A DNA stretch of 64,000 nucleotides from Anaerolineaceae bacterium UBA4775. Its GTDB lineage: Bacteria; Chloroflexota; Anaerolineae; Anaerolineales; Anaerolineaceae. Numbering within the stretch: the first letter of the stretch is position 1; each line of letters begins with the position of its first letter. Both the position numbers and the translations under genes were made by a program. Below are positions 26,011 to 34,578 of the stretch, one piece after another. The stretch lies in contig DHHJ01000029.1 in assembly GCA_002403205.1 (NCBI GenBank), forward strand, positions 89,312 through 153,311. The letters are read 5' to 3'. The notes under the pieces are model-generated. The model was not told the origin of the DNA. It was given only the letters and a program-made list of their open reading frames with translations, and searched no databases.

Positions 26011-28323
26011 CTACGGTTCTTCACCCGACCCGCCACCCTCCTCGCCAATGGGCGTCTCTGTGGGAATGGGCGTCTCAGTGGGAATGGGCGTCTCAGTGGG
26101 GATGGGGGTGTTGGTGGGGACGGGGGTCTCAGTGGGGATGGGCGTGGGCGAGGCCACCACATAGGCATATGCCTCCCAGGGCATCACCCGGCCGATATCC
26201 GCATTGTTCGAGAAATACAGCGAAACAGCCCGCCGAAAGACCGGTGCGGCCATCTCCGAGCCTTCCCCGGCGTTTTCCAGCATCACCACCACGGCGATAT
26301 CAGGCCGGTCGGGGTTATTCACCTGGGTATAGCCGGCAAACCAGGCATGCGGTGCCCCAAAGGGGTTTTGGGCGGTGCCGGTTTTGCCAAAGGAGCGGTA
26401 ACGCATGGTGGCCAGCTGGCGCTGGGCGGTGCCGCGGGGGTTGGCGATCACCTCGCGCATGGCATCCTGGATGATGGCCAGGTTCTGGTCAGAGATGCCC
26501 AAATTGCCGTTGACCTCCGGGGCAAAGGTGTACGAGGGCGTCCCTTCGGGCAGCCCGATCGCGTCGATCAGGGTGGGCTGGTACAGGGTGCCCCCGTTGG
26601 CGACAGCCGCGGTAAAAGCGGCCACCTGTAAGGGCGTGACGGTCATCTCGCCCTGGCCAATGGCCAGTTGCACGTTTTGCTCGCAATTGGTCACCTGCGC
26701 CGGGATGTTCCCGGGCTGCTCCCCCACTTCCACGCCGGTCGGCTGGCCCAGGCCAAAATTGCGCGCCGTGTTGATGATGGCATCCGGGTTGCCGGTCAGC
26801 ATGAGCTGCTCACCAATGGTGTAAAACCACGGGTTGCACGAGCGCATCAAGCCTTCAGGCAGGGTCAGGTTGCCGCTGGGCGGGACCTCTCTCTCGAAGG
26901 TCCAGTCGTACAGCTCGTTGCCGCACACCACAACGGAATGCCCGCAATAGATTGAATCGGTCTGGTCAAAAACGCCCGTCTCCAACGCCGCGGCCATGCT
27001 GATGATCTTGAACACCGACCCCAGGGGATACTGTCCGCTGGTGGCCCGGTTGAAGACCGGGTCATTGGGCTGCACATAGGGGTTCTGGGCATAGATGAAA
27101 TTCTGGTTATTGATGTCAAACAGGTTGGGGTCAAATTGCGGGTTCGAGACCATTGCCAGCACACGGCCGGTATCGATCTCCATCACCACGATGGCGCCGC
27201 GATAATTGCCCAGGGATTGCTGCAAGCGGTACTGCAATCCGGGGTCGATGGTGGTGGTGATCGACTGCCCCGGCGAAACGCCGCGCTCAGCCAGCCGGGT
27301 GATGATCTGCCCATCCGGGTCCTTCAGATACAGGGTGGCCCCGCGCTGGCCCGAAAGCACATCCTCGAAGGCCAGTTCCAGCCCGGTGGCGCCAAAGCGC
27401 TCGTTGGGTGCGTAACCCAGCCGCAGGTAGCGGTTCATCTCTTGTTCAGAGATGTAGGTCAGGTGGCCCACGGTCTGAGGTGCCAGGCCGCCGTCAAAGT
27501 AAAAACGTGAGGTGTAATAATTCAGGAAAACACCGCTCAGCGAGCTGAGGGCGCCCATGTTGGCGTCCACATCGGCACGGGTCGCTTCGCCCAGGGGTAC
27601 ATAGTCAAACGGCAGCGCCGCTTCAGCCATTTCCCTGATCTCGTCCACCTGGTAGATGGTCAGGCGGGCCATGGTGGTGTAGAACAGGCTCATCAGGTCG
27701 GGGTTGAGGTTGCCCGGTGTGAAACCAATCGCCACGGCTTCTTCCTGGGCGGCGATCGGCGAGCCATCAGAGGCGTAGATCTCCCCGCGCGGTGTTGTCT
27801 GGCGCACGATCTCAAGAACATTGCCGCCCACCAGGTCGGGCATGATCAGCCCTTCATCCCAGGCCACGTGCCACGCATTGGCCTCGCGCACCAGCGACAT
27901 GGCCAGTTCCCGGCTCAGGGTGCCGAAGAAGTTTGTGTTGTAATTGACATTCAGCCTGACAGAGGCGAAATCCGGGTTGGTCTCGCGGGAGATCACCTGG
28001 TAGGTGATGCCGTCGTCGAACAGCAACGTCAGCGCGATGGCCGTCTGGGTGTAGCGGGCCGTGAAGTCCTCCAGCGACACTGCCCGGCGGCTTTCTTCCG
28101 AGAGCAGGTCGTACATCTGGGCGTAATCATCCCGCCGCCAGGCGTCCATGAAGGAATCGACCGCCCCGTCTACATCCGGCGCAGGGGTGATAAAAACCTG
28201 CGGGTCGGGCAGGGTTGCGGTTGCCGTGGGGGTTCCCACCGGATCAGTGACGGGCGTGCCCGGCGTGCACCCCAAAAGCGCCAGTAAGATCAGCAAAATG
28301 AATGTGCGTTGCACCTTAATCAT
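26011..28323 (-). CDS. lipoprotein penicillin-binding transpeptidase (PBP2/FtsI-like) with NTF2-like N-domain
   Basis: A peptidoglycan cross-linking enzyme acting outside the membrane. The signal peptide ends in a lipobox (LLALLGC), followed by an NTF2/MecA-N-like domain (VDGAVDSFMDAWRRDDYAQMYDLLS), a dimerisation region, and a transpeptidase domain. The latter has SxxK as SVFK in GQYPLGSVFKI, SxN as SCN in LMRSCNPWFY, and KTG in FGKTGTAQNP. The tail is a Thr/Pro repeat (ETPIPTETPIPTETP). ATG 28323 is favoured because GGAG sits 7 bases ahead; ATG 28329 is an alternative. A TATAAT box at 28381-28386 (minus) lies in the 68-bp gap to its paralogue. Lipid anchoring instead of an N-terminal membrane helix is unusual for class B PBPs. 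Confidence 0.93.
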   Translation of the reverse strand: MIKVQRTFILLILLALLGCTPGTPVTDPVGTPTATATLPDPQVFITPAPDVDGAVDSFMDAWRRDDYAQMYDLLSEESRRAVSLEDFTARYTQTAIALTLLFDDGITYQVISRETNPDFASVRLNVNYNTNFFGTLSRELAMSLVREANAWHVAWDEGLIMPDLVGGNVLEIVRQTTPRGEIYASDGSPIAAQEEAVAIGFTPGNLNPDLMSLFYTTMARLTIYQVDEIREMAEAALPFDYVPLGEATRADVDANMGALSSLSGVFLNYYTSRFYFDGGLAPQTVGHLTYISEQEMNRYLRLGYAPNERFGATGLELAFEDVLSGQRGATLYLKDPDGQIITRLAERGVSPGQSITTTIDPGLQYRLQQSLGNYRGAIVVMEIDTGRVLAMVSNPQFDPNLFDINNQNFIYAQNPYVQPNDPVFNRATSGQYPLGSVFKIISMAAALETGVFDQTDSIYCGHSVVVCGNELYDWTFEREVPPSGNLTLPEGLMRSCNPWFYTIGEQLMLTGNPDAIINTARNFGLGQPTGVEVGEQPGNIPAQVTNCEQNVQLAIGQGEMTVTPLQVAAFTAAVANGGTLYQPTLIDAIGLPEGTPSYTFAPEVNGNLGISDQNLAIIQDAMREVIANPRGTAQRQLATMRYRSFGKTGTAQNPFGAPHAWFAGYTQVNNPDRPDIAVVVMLENAGEGSEMAAPVFRRAVSLYFSNNADIGRVMPWEAYAYVVASPTPIPTETPVPTNTPIPTETPIPTETPIPTETPIGEEGGGSGEEP
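26050..26150. repeat. 18-bp coding repeats for a Thr/Pro tail
   Basis: The plus-strand unit CGTCTCAGTGGGAATGGG recurs with small changes about five times. It encodes, on the minus strand, the (PIPTET) tail of the penicillin-binding lipoprotein. Such tracts can change length by slippage. Confidence 0.8.
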
Positions 28324-28391
28324 CAACATTCTCCAATAAGTGCAGGGAAAGCCCCGCACCCGGTTGTTTCACGGTCATTGATTATACTGTG

Positions 28392-30590
28392 TCATTCCTC
28401 GCTTGTGGCGGGTTCCGGCTCTGGCTCCGAGGGCACGTACGGCTCGCTCTCCCAGGGCATCAGGCCGCCGGGGTCCTCGCCATCGGAGAAATACAACGCC
28501 ACCGCCCGCCGGAAGACCGGGGCAGCCATCACGGAACCCTCGCCGCTGTTCTCAACGATCACGGCCACGGCAATATCCGGCCTGTCGGGGTCGTTGGCCC
28601 GGGTGTAACCGGCAAACCAGGCGTGCGACCGCCCGGTGGGCGTCTCGGCCGTCCCTGTTTTGCCCGAAACGGGGATCGATAAGCCCTGCATCGCCCAGTA
28701 ACCGGTGCCGCGCGTCTCCTCGGTCACCAGGCGCAGGGCCTCGGTGACTGCCGCCAGGGTGGCTTCGGAAACGGGCAATTGCCCCTGCGGGTCGGGGGAG
28801 AACACGTAGGTGGGTTCCCCGGTGAGCGGGCCGATGGCTTCGATCAGCGCGGGGCGGTTCAGCGTGCCGCCGTTGGCCAGCGCAGCGAAAAACGCCGCCA
28901 CCTGCAAGGGTGTGACCAGCACTTCACCCTGGCCGATGGCAATCTGGGCGCTGTTCACACAGGTGCCGGCCGTTGCAGGGATATTTCCCGGCGCATCGGC
29001 GATTTCAATCCCCGTCACGGCGCCCAGGCCAAATCCGTAGGCCATCTCAGAGAGGACCCCGTCCATGTCTTCTGTGTACAGGTTCTCCCCGATGCGGTAA
29101 AACCAAGGGTTGCACGAGCGCATCAAGCCCTCCTGCAGGGTCAGGTCGCCGCTGGCTGCCGTGCCATACCCCAAAGTCCAGTCATACAGGGTGACCGAGT
29201 CACACACCCACAGGGAGTGACCGCAGAAAAAGCGTGAACCCGGCCGGTACAGGCCCGATTCAAGCGCGGCAGACATCGAAATCACCTTAAAAACCGAACC
29301 CAGGGGATACTGCCCCTGGGTGGCTCGATTGAACAGGGGCTGGGCCGGGTCGGTGAAATAAGATTCCATCAGGCTGCGGTCAATTTCCGTCAGGTCAAAG
29401 GCATTCGGGTCAAAAGACGGGTTTGAGACCAGTGCCAGCACGCGGCCGGTATCGGCTTCCATCACAACCACAGCCGCGCGCAAGTCACCCAGGGAGGCTT
29501 GCAGGCGCATCTGCAGGGTTTTATCCAGGGTGGTAGTGAGCGACTGCCCGGGCACCGGGTCGCTGGAGGCCAGCAGCGACAGGATTTCGCCGCCAGGCCC
29601 CATCAGATACAGGGTCGCGCCGTGCTGGCCGGCCAGCTCAGGTTCGTAGGCCGCTTCCAGCCCATACGCCCCGATGCGTTCATCCTGGCGGTATCCCAGG
29701 CGCAGATACTCATCCAGTTTCTCCTCCGGGATGAACAGCAAATACCCCAGGGCATGGGGGGCGACCCCACCATCGAGGTAAAAACGTTGTCTGAATTCGT
29801 CAATGCGCACGCCGCTCAAGCTGCGCAGAGTTTCAATATGCGGCGCCACAGCCGACTGGGTCAGGGAGACCACGGGCAGGTACCAGTCATCCGGGGTGGC
29901 CGCGATCACCCGGGCCAGGGAGTCCGGTGTGTAATAGCTGATTTCCGCCAGGGCTGCGTACAAGCTATCCGCCTGTTCGGGGAGGATCTGCCCCGGGACC
30001 ACGCCGATGGCCAGCGCATTTTCATAGGCTGCCAGGGGCGCGCCATCCCGGTCAAAGATCCGCCCGCGTGAGGGGAGCTGATGCAGCAATTCCAGGCGGT
30101 TGCCGCCGCGCAATTCGGGAAAGACCAAGCCCACCTCCCACTGGATGCGCCAGCTGCCCTGCTCACGTGTTAGGGCCGCAACGGTGTCACTGCTGAGCGT
30201 CCCCACCAGGCGGGTGTCATATTCCACCCGGTAAGCCACCTCAGCCCGGGCATCATCCACCAGGGTAGAAAGCACACTGGCGCTGACCGACCGCAGGGTC
30301 AGGGTGGTGGCAAAATTCTCATAAATTTCGGTGAATTCCTCCAGGGCAAGCGCATCCTGGCTTAAGGGGGATAAGAAAGCGTACATCGCTGGGTAATCTT
30401 CCACCTCCCAGGCCCCCAGGAAGCCTTCAACCGTCTGTTGGGCGGCAGCAGCCATGGCGGCATCCCCCCTGCGGATGGTGCGGGTCGCCTGGGGCGTGAC
30501 GGTGCCCACCGGAAGGCAGGCGGCCAGGACGCTCACCAGGGTCAGCACCACAAGGGATTGAAATCGCAGCCAGCGCGGGTGGGGTTTCAT
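28392..30590 (-). CDS. lipoprotein penicillin-binding transpeptidase, paralogue of the downstream gene
   Basis: A 732-residue paralogue with the same architecture: a lipoprotein signal (VLAAC), an NTF2-like domain (TVEGFLGAWEVEDYPAMYAFLS), a dimerisation region with FYLDGGVAPHALGYL, and a transpeptidase domain with SVFK (GQYPLGSVFKV), SCN (LMRSCNPWFYRIGE) and KTG (VSGKTGTAETP). It lacks the Thr/Pro repeat tail and ends in Glu/Pro-rich sequence. ATG 30590 follows TGAGGTAACGGG and lies 9 bp after maf. The tandem pair probably arose by duplication; the moderate divergence suggests separate roles, for example elongation and stress. Confidence 0.93.
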   Translation of the reverse strand: MKPHPRWLRFQSLVVLTLVSVLAACLPVGTVTPQATRTIRRGDAAMAAAAQQTVEGFLGAWEVEDYPAMYAFLSPLSQDALALEEFTEIYENFATTLTLRSVSASVLSTLVDDARAEVAYRVEYDTRLVGTLSSDTVAALTREQGSWRIQWEVGLVFPELRGGNRLELLHQLPSRGRIFDRDGAPLAAYENALAIGVVPGQILPEQADSLYAALAEISYYTPDSLARVIAATPDDWYLPVVSLTQSAVAPHIETLRSLSGVRIDEFRQRFYLDGGVAPHALGYLLFIPEEKLDEYLRLGYRQDERIGAYGLEAAYEPELAGQHGATLYLMGPGGEILSLLASSDPVPGQSLTTTLDKTLQMRLQASLGDLRAAVVVMEADTGRVLALVSNPSFDPNAFDLTEIDRSLMESYFTDPAQPLFNRATQGQYPLGSVFKVISMSAALESGLYRPGSRFFCGHSLWVCDSVTLYDWTLGYGTAASGDLTLQEGLMRSCNPWFYRIGENLYTEDMDGVLSEMAYGFGLGAVTGIEIADAPGNIPATAGTCVNSAQIAIGQGEVLVTPLQVAAFFAALANGGTLNRPALIEAIGPLTGEPTYVFSPDPQGQLPVSEATLAAVTEALRLVTEETRGTGYWAMQGLSIPVSGKTGTAETPTGRSHAWFAGYTRANDPDRPDIAVAVIVENSGEGSVMAAPVFRRAVALYFSDGEDPGGLMPWESEPYVPSEPEPEPATSEE

Positions 30591-30599
30591 CCCGTTACC

Positions 30600-31247
30600 T
30601 CAATCCCGCCCCAAGATCGCACGGTAGACCGGACAGCGATAGTCCAGGGCAGCCTGGCAGCGGTCGGGCAGGTCTTCGGGAACATCCTGGTCAAACTGCC
30701 GCATTCCAACGGCCAGGTGGCACAACGGGAAGCCCATCACCGAAGCGTAACACCCCTGCAACCCTTCTACGGGATGGAAATCTGGGTTCTGAATGCCGTA
30801 AGCGCCTGCCTTGTCAAAGGGATCGCCCGAGGAGATATAGGCTTCGATCTCGGCATCGGTATAGTCCCGCATGGGGACATCCGTGCAGCATACAGCTTCA
30901 TAAAACTGCCCGGTGCGCGGGTCGAGGATGGCAATGCCCGTGTAGACCTGGTGCGTCCGCCCGCGCAGCTGTTGCAGCATCTGGCGGGCTTCTGCGGGGT
31001 CAGCCGGCTTGCCCAGCAGCACACCCTCATCGACCACGATCGTATCCGCAGCGATCACCAGCCCGCCTGCGTTTTCAGCCGTGACCGATGCCTTCTCGTG
31101 CGCCAAGCGGCGCACATACGCAACCGGCGGCTCGTCCGGGTGCTGGTCTTCAGCGATGTTCGCCGGGGAGACCATAAACGGCCACCCAAGCAAGCTTAAA
31201 AGCTCACTGCGCCGGGGCGAATTTGACGCGAGGATTAACTTTCCCAT
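30600..31247 (-). CDS. maf: Maf-family nucleoside triphosphate pyrophosphatase
   Basis: Hydrolyses non-canonical nucleotides such as dTTP/UTP analogues to monophosphates, a house-cleaning function. From ATG 31247: MGKLILASNSPRRSELL with the SxSPRR signature, VIAADTIVV with the catalytic aspartate, and AYGIQNPDFHPVEGLQGCYASVMGFPL. A C-terminal extension of about 25 residues (LPDRCQAALDYRCPVYRAIL) with two cysteines goes beyond Bacillus Maf. A TAGAAT box (31255-31260) lies only 7 nt before the ATG, so the mRNA may be leaderless; the longer open frame to 31286 would start upstream of that promoter. Confidence 0.93.
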   Translation of the reverse strand: MGKLILASNSPRRSELLSLLGWPFMVSPANIAEDQHPDEPPVAYVRRLAHEKASVTAENAGGLVIAADTIVVDEGVLLGKPADPAEARQMLQQLRGRTHQVYTGIAILDPRTGQFYEAVCCTDVPMRDYTDAEIEAYISSGDPFDKAGAYGIQNPDFHPVEGLQGCYASVMGFPLCHLAVGMRQFDQDVPEDLPDRCQAALDYRCPVYRAILGRD

Positions 31248-31322
31248 GGCGGGGATTCTAACACATCCTATCCCTTCCTTGTACAACCTGGCCGGGGCAT
31301 GCAGTATGCGCGCATATCAAAC

Positions 31323-31341
31323 CTGCCCGGAACCCGGGCAG
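31323..31341 (-). terminator. compact hairpin, likely terminator of the methyltransferase stump and rnz unit
   Basis: An 8-bp perfect stem, CTGCCCGG / CCGGGCAG, with a 3-base loop. On the minus strand it is followed by GTTTGATAT, a weak T-run. It lies 74 bp past the stump's stop and just upstream of the maf promoter region. Confidence 0.5.
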
Positions 31342-31414
31342 ATATGGGTGTCATCGTGACGATTCGGGCTGAAGTGGGGCAACCCCCACACCACACCGCA
31401 CCCCGTCCGACCGA

Positions 31415-31578
31415 TCAGGCATGGGCCGCCCTGGCGATCTCGGCCAGGTGCTCTGGGCTGGTGCCGCAGCAACCGCCCACCACCCGGGCACCTGCTTCGA
31501 TCCAGGTTGGGACCATGGCCCCCATCTCCTCAGGAGTCAGCGTGGAGGACAGGTCCGGCGCAACAGGTGCGCGCCGGA
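31415..31578 (-). pseudogene. C-terminal stump of a homocysteine S-methyltransferase
   Basis: The minus strand up to the TGA at 31415-31417 encodes about 55 residues ending LTPEEMGAMVPTWIEAGARVVGGCCGTSPEHLAEIARAAHA. GGCCGTSPEH is the signature zinc-binding double cysteine of the betaine/homocysteine S-methyltransferase family, here followed by the usual closing helix. The rest of the roughly 300-residue enzyme, including the third ligand cysteine, is missing: the reading frame runs straight into the end of rnz with no start codon. This is a decayed gene left by a deletion. The family match rests on my recognition of the motif and its surroundings. Confidence 0.8.
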
Positions 31579-32502
31579 TCAGTCTTCCCCTCTGCGGATG
31601 GTAAAGCTATCAAAATCCCGCGCCACATGCACCGTCGGGAAGATCGTTTGGGCTTCTTTTAAAATATCGCTTTCGCGGTAGCGGCGGGAGAGATGGGTCA
31701 GGAACAACTGCCCTACCCGGGCATCGGTAGCCAGTTTGGCGGCCTGGGCAGCAGTCAGGTGGTCAAATTGCTCTGCCAGCTCAGCTTCTTCCTCGGTGTA
31801 AGTTGCCTCAACCACCAGCGCGTCCACATCCTGAATATAGGGCAGCACTTTTTCCGGGTTGCCGGTGTCTCCCACGACAGCCAGGCAGGTGCCCTTGAGT
31901 GGTTCGCCCAGCACCTGGTCGGGCTTGATCTTACGGCCATTGGGCAGGGTGACGGATTCTCCCATCACCAGGTCTCGCCGCCAGGGGCCTGGCGGGATAT
32001 TGAGGGCTTCAGCGGCTTCAGGTAAGAAAGGCCGGCGGGTGCGCTCTTCAAAGCGGTAGCCCAAAGAATGGGAGCCACGGTGGTCTACCGGAAAAGCCGT
32101 GATCGTAAAGCGGTCCGATTCCCAAAAAATACCCGGTTTGATCTCTAGCAGATGAACCGGCGCGGGGCCATTATGACCGCGCAACACCACCCCGAAGATC
32201 AGGTCATGCACCCGGTCAAGGGTGTGACGGGTGCCGTAGACCTCCATTTCTTCGATCACATCCCAGCGCAAAAAGGTCGAAACCAGCCCGCCCAGGCCGA
32301 GAATATGATCGAGATGGCCGTGAGTTAACAGAACCTGGTTTAACCGTTTAAATCCCACGCCTGCGCGCAGGATCTGCCGTTGGGTCCCCTCACCGCAATC
32401 CACCAGGAAGCGGAACTCTTCGTGCTGAACCAGCAAAGAAGATAAACCCCGGTGCACCGAAGGCGCCGAGGCGGAAGTGCCTAAGAATAATATTTCAAAC
32501 AA
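31579..32502 (-). CDS. rnz: ribonuclease Z
   Basis: An endonuclease that removes 3' trailers from tRNA precursors; needed where CCA is not encoded. The 307-residue MBL-fold protein has LTHGHLDH (H61, H63, D65, H66), FPVDHRGSHSLGYRFEE, and VVGDTGNPEKVLPY, plus LFLTHLSRRY near the end, all typical of RNase Z. The start is TTG at 32502 (TTG TTT GAA ATA), since no ATG exists before the conserved FLGTSASAPS. It overlaps the junction with the methyltransferase stump, so its last codons may have been affected by the deletion, although RDFDSFTIRRGED looks normal. Confidence 0.93.
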   Translation of the reverse strand: MFEILFLGTSASAPSVHRGLSSLLVQHEEFRFLVDCGEGTQRQILRAGVGFKRLNQVLLTHGHLDHILGLGGLVSTFLRWDVIEEMEVYGTRHTLDRVHDLIFGVVLRGHNGPAPVHLLEIKPGIFWESDRFTITAFPVDHRGSHSLGYRFEERTRRPFLPEAAEALNIPPGPWRRDLVMGESVTLPNGRKIKPDQVLGEPLKGTCLAVVGDTGNPEKVLPYIQDVDALVVEATYTEEEAELAEQFDHLTAAQAAKLATDARVGQLFLTHLSRRYRESDILKEAQTIFPTVHVARDFDSFTIRRGED

Positions 32503-32526
32503 TCGCGATGCCTGTCAGCCAAACAC

Positions 32527-32727
32527 TTAGTCGTCGCCGAGCCCGGCGATCATGCGCATCAAGCCCAACACGCCCAGACCCACCTGGATGCCTTCTCCCG
32601 CTGTGAGCTTGGGTGCTTTGTGTTCGCTTTCCGCCCGTTTGATCAACAGCAGGGCTGAAATGGCACCGGCCACCGCGCCGATGGCAACGCCCAAGAAGAT
32701 GGTCTTCGTTTTCCAGTTGTTTTCCAT
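32527..32727 (-). CDS. small single-helix membrane protein
   Basis: A 66-residue protein with one membrane helix (TIFLGVAIGAVAGAISALLLI) after a short basic N-terminus. A Glu/Lys-rich stretch and a second glycine-rich hydrophobic segment (GIQVGLGVLGLMRMIAGLG) follow. The layout recalls YtxH-type proteins but is shorter. ATG 32727 follows GGAATTAAACT. It lies 24 bp upstream of rnz on the same strand. No function can be given. Confidence 0.7.
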   Translation of the reverse strand: MENNWKTKTIFLGVAIGAVAGAISALLLIKRAESEHKAPKLTAGEGIQVGLGVLGLMRMIAGLGDD

Positions 32728-32833
32728 AGTTTAATTCCTTCCATACTTTGTGTGTCATGCGAGGCGGCCAGCATCCGGGGGATAAAGGGCATAGATCAGC
32801 GTGGCGCTGCTCTTTCAGGACCCAAGGTGATCA

Positions 32834-33292
32834 TCAGGCCCGGTTTCGGCCTGAAAGTGCCCTCAAAAATGCAGACACGGTCGCGCCTGCGCTCTTCACC
32901 GCGATGACGGGTGCAGCTACCTTATCTGCCCCAATCCTGATATAAACAGCAGCCAAACCCACATACTGCTGAGCGAGGTAGGTGTAATTCGGCAAAATTT
33001 TCAACAGCCGCGCCAGAAAGTAAGCCAGCGCACATAAGATCAGCGCCAGCACCAGGGCAAACAGCACCGCAGGCAAAAATAGCCAGATCAACGAGGCATC
33101 TGCCCATTGTGAAACCGGTCCGCCCGCCTGTGTACCGAGCGCGGTTTGGATCACCAGGGCGAGGATCACCAGGATGACCACAACGCCCACACCAACCGGG
33201 ACCAATATTTGCCAGAATCGCTGCTTTTGGTGACGTCTGAGGCTTTCGCTGACGAGGGTGTCAGCCATTGTTGGGGAAGTTTGCTTATCCAT
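32834..33292 (-). CDS. membrane protein with two helices, function unknown
   Basis: A 152-residue protein. Helices are ILVPVGVGVVVILVILALVIQTAL and LIWLFLPAVLFALVLALILCALAYFLARLL, followed by a soluble C-terminal part (PNYTYLAQQYVGLAAVYIRIGADKVAAPVIAVKSAGATVSAF) that may form an amphipathic helix. I start it at ATG 33292 (MDKQTSPTMADTL); the frame is open to 33451, but that region has weak protein character. It precedes the small membrane gene and rnz on the same strand, 106 bp away. No family recognised. Confidence 0.72.
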   Translation of the reverse strand: MDKQTSPTMADTLVSESLRRHQKQRFWQILVPVGVGVVVILVILALVIQTALGTQAGGPVSQWADASLIWLFLPAVLFALVLALILCALAYFLARLLKILPNYTYLAQQYVGLAAVYIRIGADKVAAPVIAVKSAGATVSAFLRALSGRNRA

Positions 33293-33907
33293 GGTTTCTA
33301 TTTTAACATGAGTCAGGCGATTAACCAAAATGAAGGCCCAAACTGTCCGCAGGTTCAACCTTACCCTCGGATAAATTGTGATCGCAGCACCCTCCCGCTC
33401 AAAAAAAACCATCCTTACAGGGTCGCATAAAAAAATTCCCCCTGCCATCACCCTTCATTAATTGTTTTTTTATTGTATAATTACTCACAAGAATTAAGTC
33501 GCCAGACTTAAAAGCAAATTAAGAAAATTGTTTATCTGCCGCCCCAAATTAAAGCGGCTGCGATCGGAAAATCAAAGAGAACCGTACGAGATTTTTTCGC
33601 CGGCATCCTGGCTGGCATATTATTGATGATGACGTCGGTTTTGAATTGAGAAGCATCGGGGAAATGGGTACCTTTACCCCTTGCCATCGTCAAGATTAGA
33701 GTCAAGCATAGCGTTGAGGATAGATATGGTCTTTCATCTCACTTCGGTCACATAGCCCGACCACCTGGGTTCGTATACTGGTATGAAGAACCCGCCCGAG
33801 AAACATCTGTCCAATACACAATTTTAGCCAATCAGGGAACCTCGCTGATCCGACGGCCGTAGCCACTATGGGCATAAAACGGCTGTCTTTGGTTTAAGAT
33901 AGGTGCT
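33293..33907. other. 615-bp gap with promoter-like site, dyad and possible gene remnant
   Basis: A plus-strand TATAAT (33476-33481) preceded by TTCATT at 16 bp is followed at 33494-33511 by a perfect dyad TTAAGTC-GCCA-GACTTAA. A 40-codon plus-strand frame (about 33513-33648) reads KKIVYLPPQIKAAAIGKSKR and then a hydrophobic segment FFAGILAGILLMMTSVLN, but has no ATG start. Further on, GGGTTC/GAACCC (33767-33793) and GGTC/GACC can pair. This could be a small RNA gene or a decayed ORF. I found no match to RNase P RNA, tmRNA or SRP RNA motifs. Confidence 0.3.
33895..33900 (+). promoter_or_regulatory. -10 box of recX, 7 nt from the start codon
   Basis: TAAGAT followed by 7 bases and then ATG of recX. 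No ribosome site is present between them, so the transcript is predicted to start at or next to the start codon. Confidence 0.4.
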
Positions 33908-34576
33908 ATGGAACGGGAAATCACGGCCATCAAAGCACAAAAACACAATCGGCAAAGAGTGAACATCTATTTGGATGGTCAGTTTGCCTTTGGCCTGTCT
34001 CGTTTTGTGGCTGCCTGGCTTAAACCTGGCCGGAAGCTGACAGAAGCGGAGATCGAAAAACTACAGCAGGAAGACACCTTTGAGGTGGCCTTCCAAAAAG
34101 CACTGGCGTTCATCAACCATCGCCCACGATCGGTCGCGGAAACCAGGCGCCGATTGCAGGAGAAGGGTTTCAGCGAGGAAGTGGTTGAAACCACACTTGA
34201 GAAACTGCTCGAAAAAAGTTGGCTGGATGATCTCGACTTTGCCCGCCAATGGATCGAGAACCGGAATGCCTTTCGCCCGCGCAGCAAACGGCTGTTAGCC
34301 TACGAATTACGCCTTAAGGGTGTGGCAGATAACGAAATAAACCAAGCGCTCGAGCTGCATGCCGGAGACGAAACCGCCCTGGCTTACCAGGCTGGCATAA
34401 AGAAAGCAAAGCAATGCCGCCAGGAAGAAAAACCGGATTTCGTTAAGAAGGTGGGTGGCTTTTTAGCCCGCCGCGGCTTTCCCTATGGCATCGTAAAACC
34501 CACCGTTGAACGCCTCTGGGAGTCATTTGCCGTTCCGGCCAGTGAGCGTATCGATGAAACTGAAAAATTGGAGTAA
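33908..34576 (+). CDS. recX: regulatory protein RecX
   Basis: Modulates RecA filaments by binding along their groove. The 222-residue helical protein has the tandem three-helix repeats of the family: ALAFINHRPRSVAETRRRLQEKGF (about residues 64-87), DFARQWIENRNAFRPRSKRLLAYELRLKGV (about 115-145), and KVGGFLARRGFPYGIVKPTVERL near the C-terminus. It is not next to recA here; rny begins 2 bp after its stop, so the two share a transcript. The start has a -10 box 7 nt ahead and no ribosome site. Confidence 0.93.
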   Translation: MEREITAIKAQKHNRQRVNIYLDGQFAFGLSRFVAAWLKPGRKLTEAEIEKLQQEDTFEVAFQKALAFINHRPRSVAETRRRLQEKGFSEEVVETTLEKLLEKSWLDDLDFARQWIENRNAFRPRSKRLLAYELRLKGVADNEINQALELHAGDETALAYQAGIKKAKQCRQEEKPDFVKKVGGFLARRGFPYGIVKPTVERLWESFAVPASERIDETEKLE

Positions 34577-34578
34577 CT

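Noticed and set aside
26010..26168. 53-residue N-terminal extension of RsgA
   Set aside because: It is a Pro/Arg-rich frame overlapping the Thr/Pro-tail codons of the penicillin-binding gene; family N-terminus begins at 26009.
33452..33907. RNase P RNA, tmRNA or SRP RNA
   Set aside because: None of their conserved cores (GAGGAAAGTCC, ANDENYALAA-type tag frame, GGAAGGAAGCAGC) is present in the gap.
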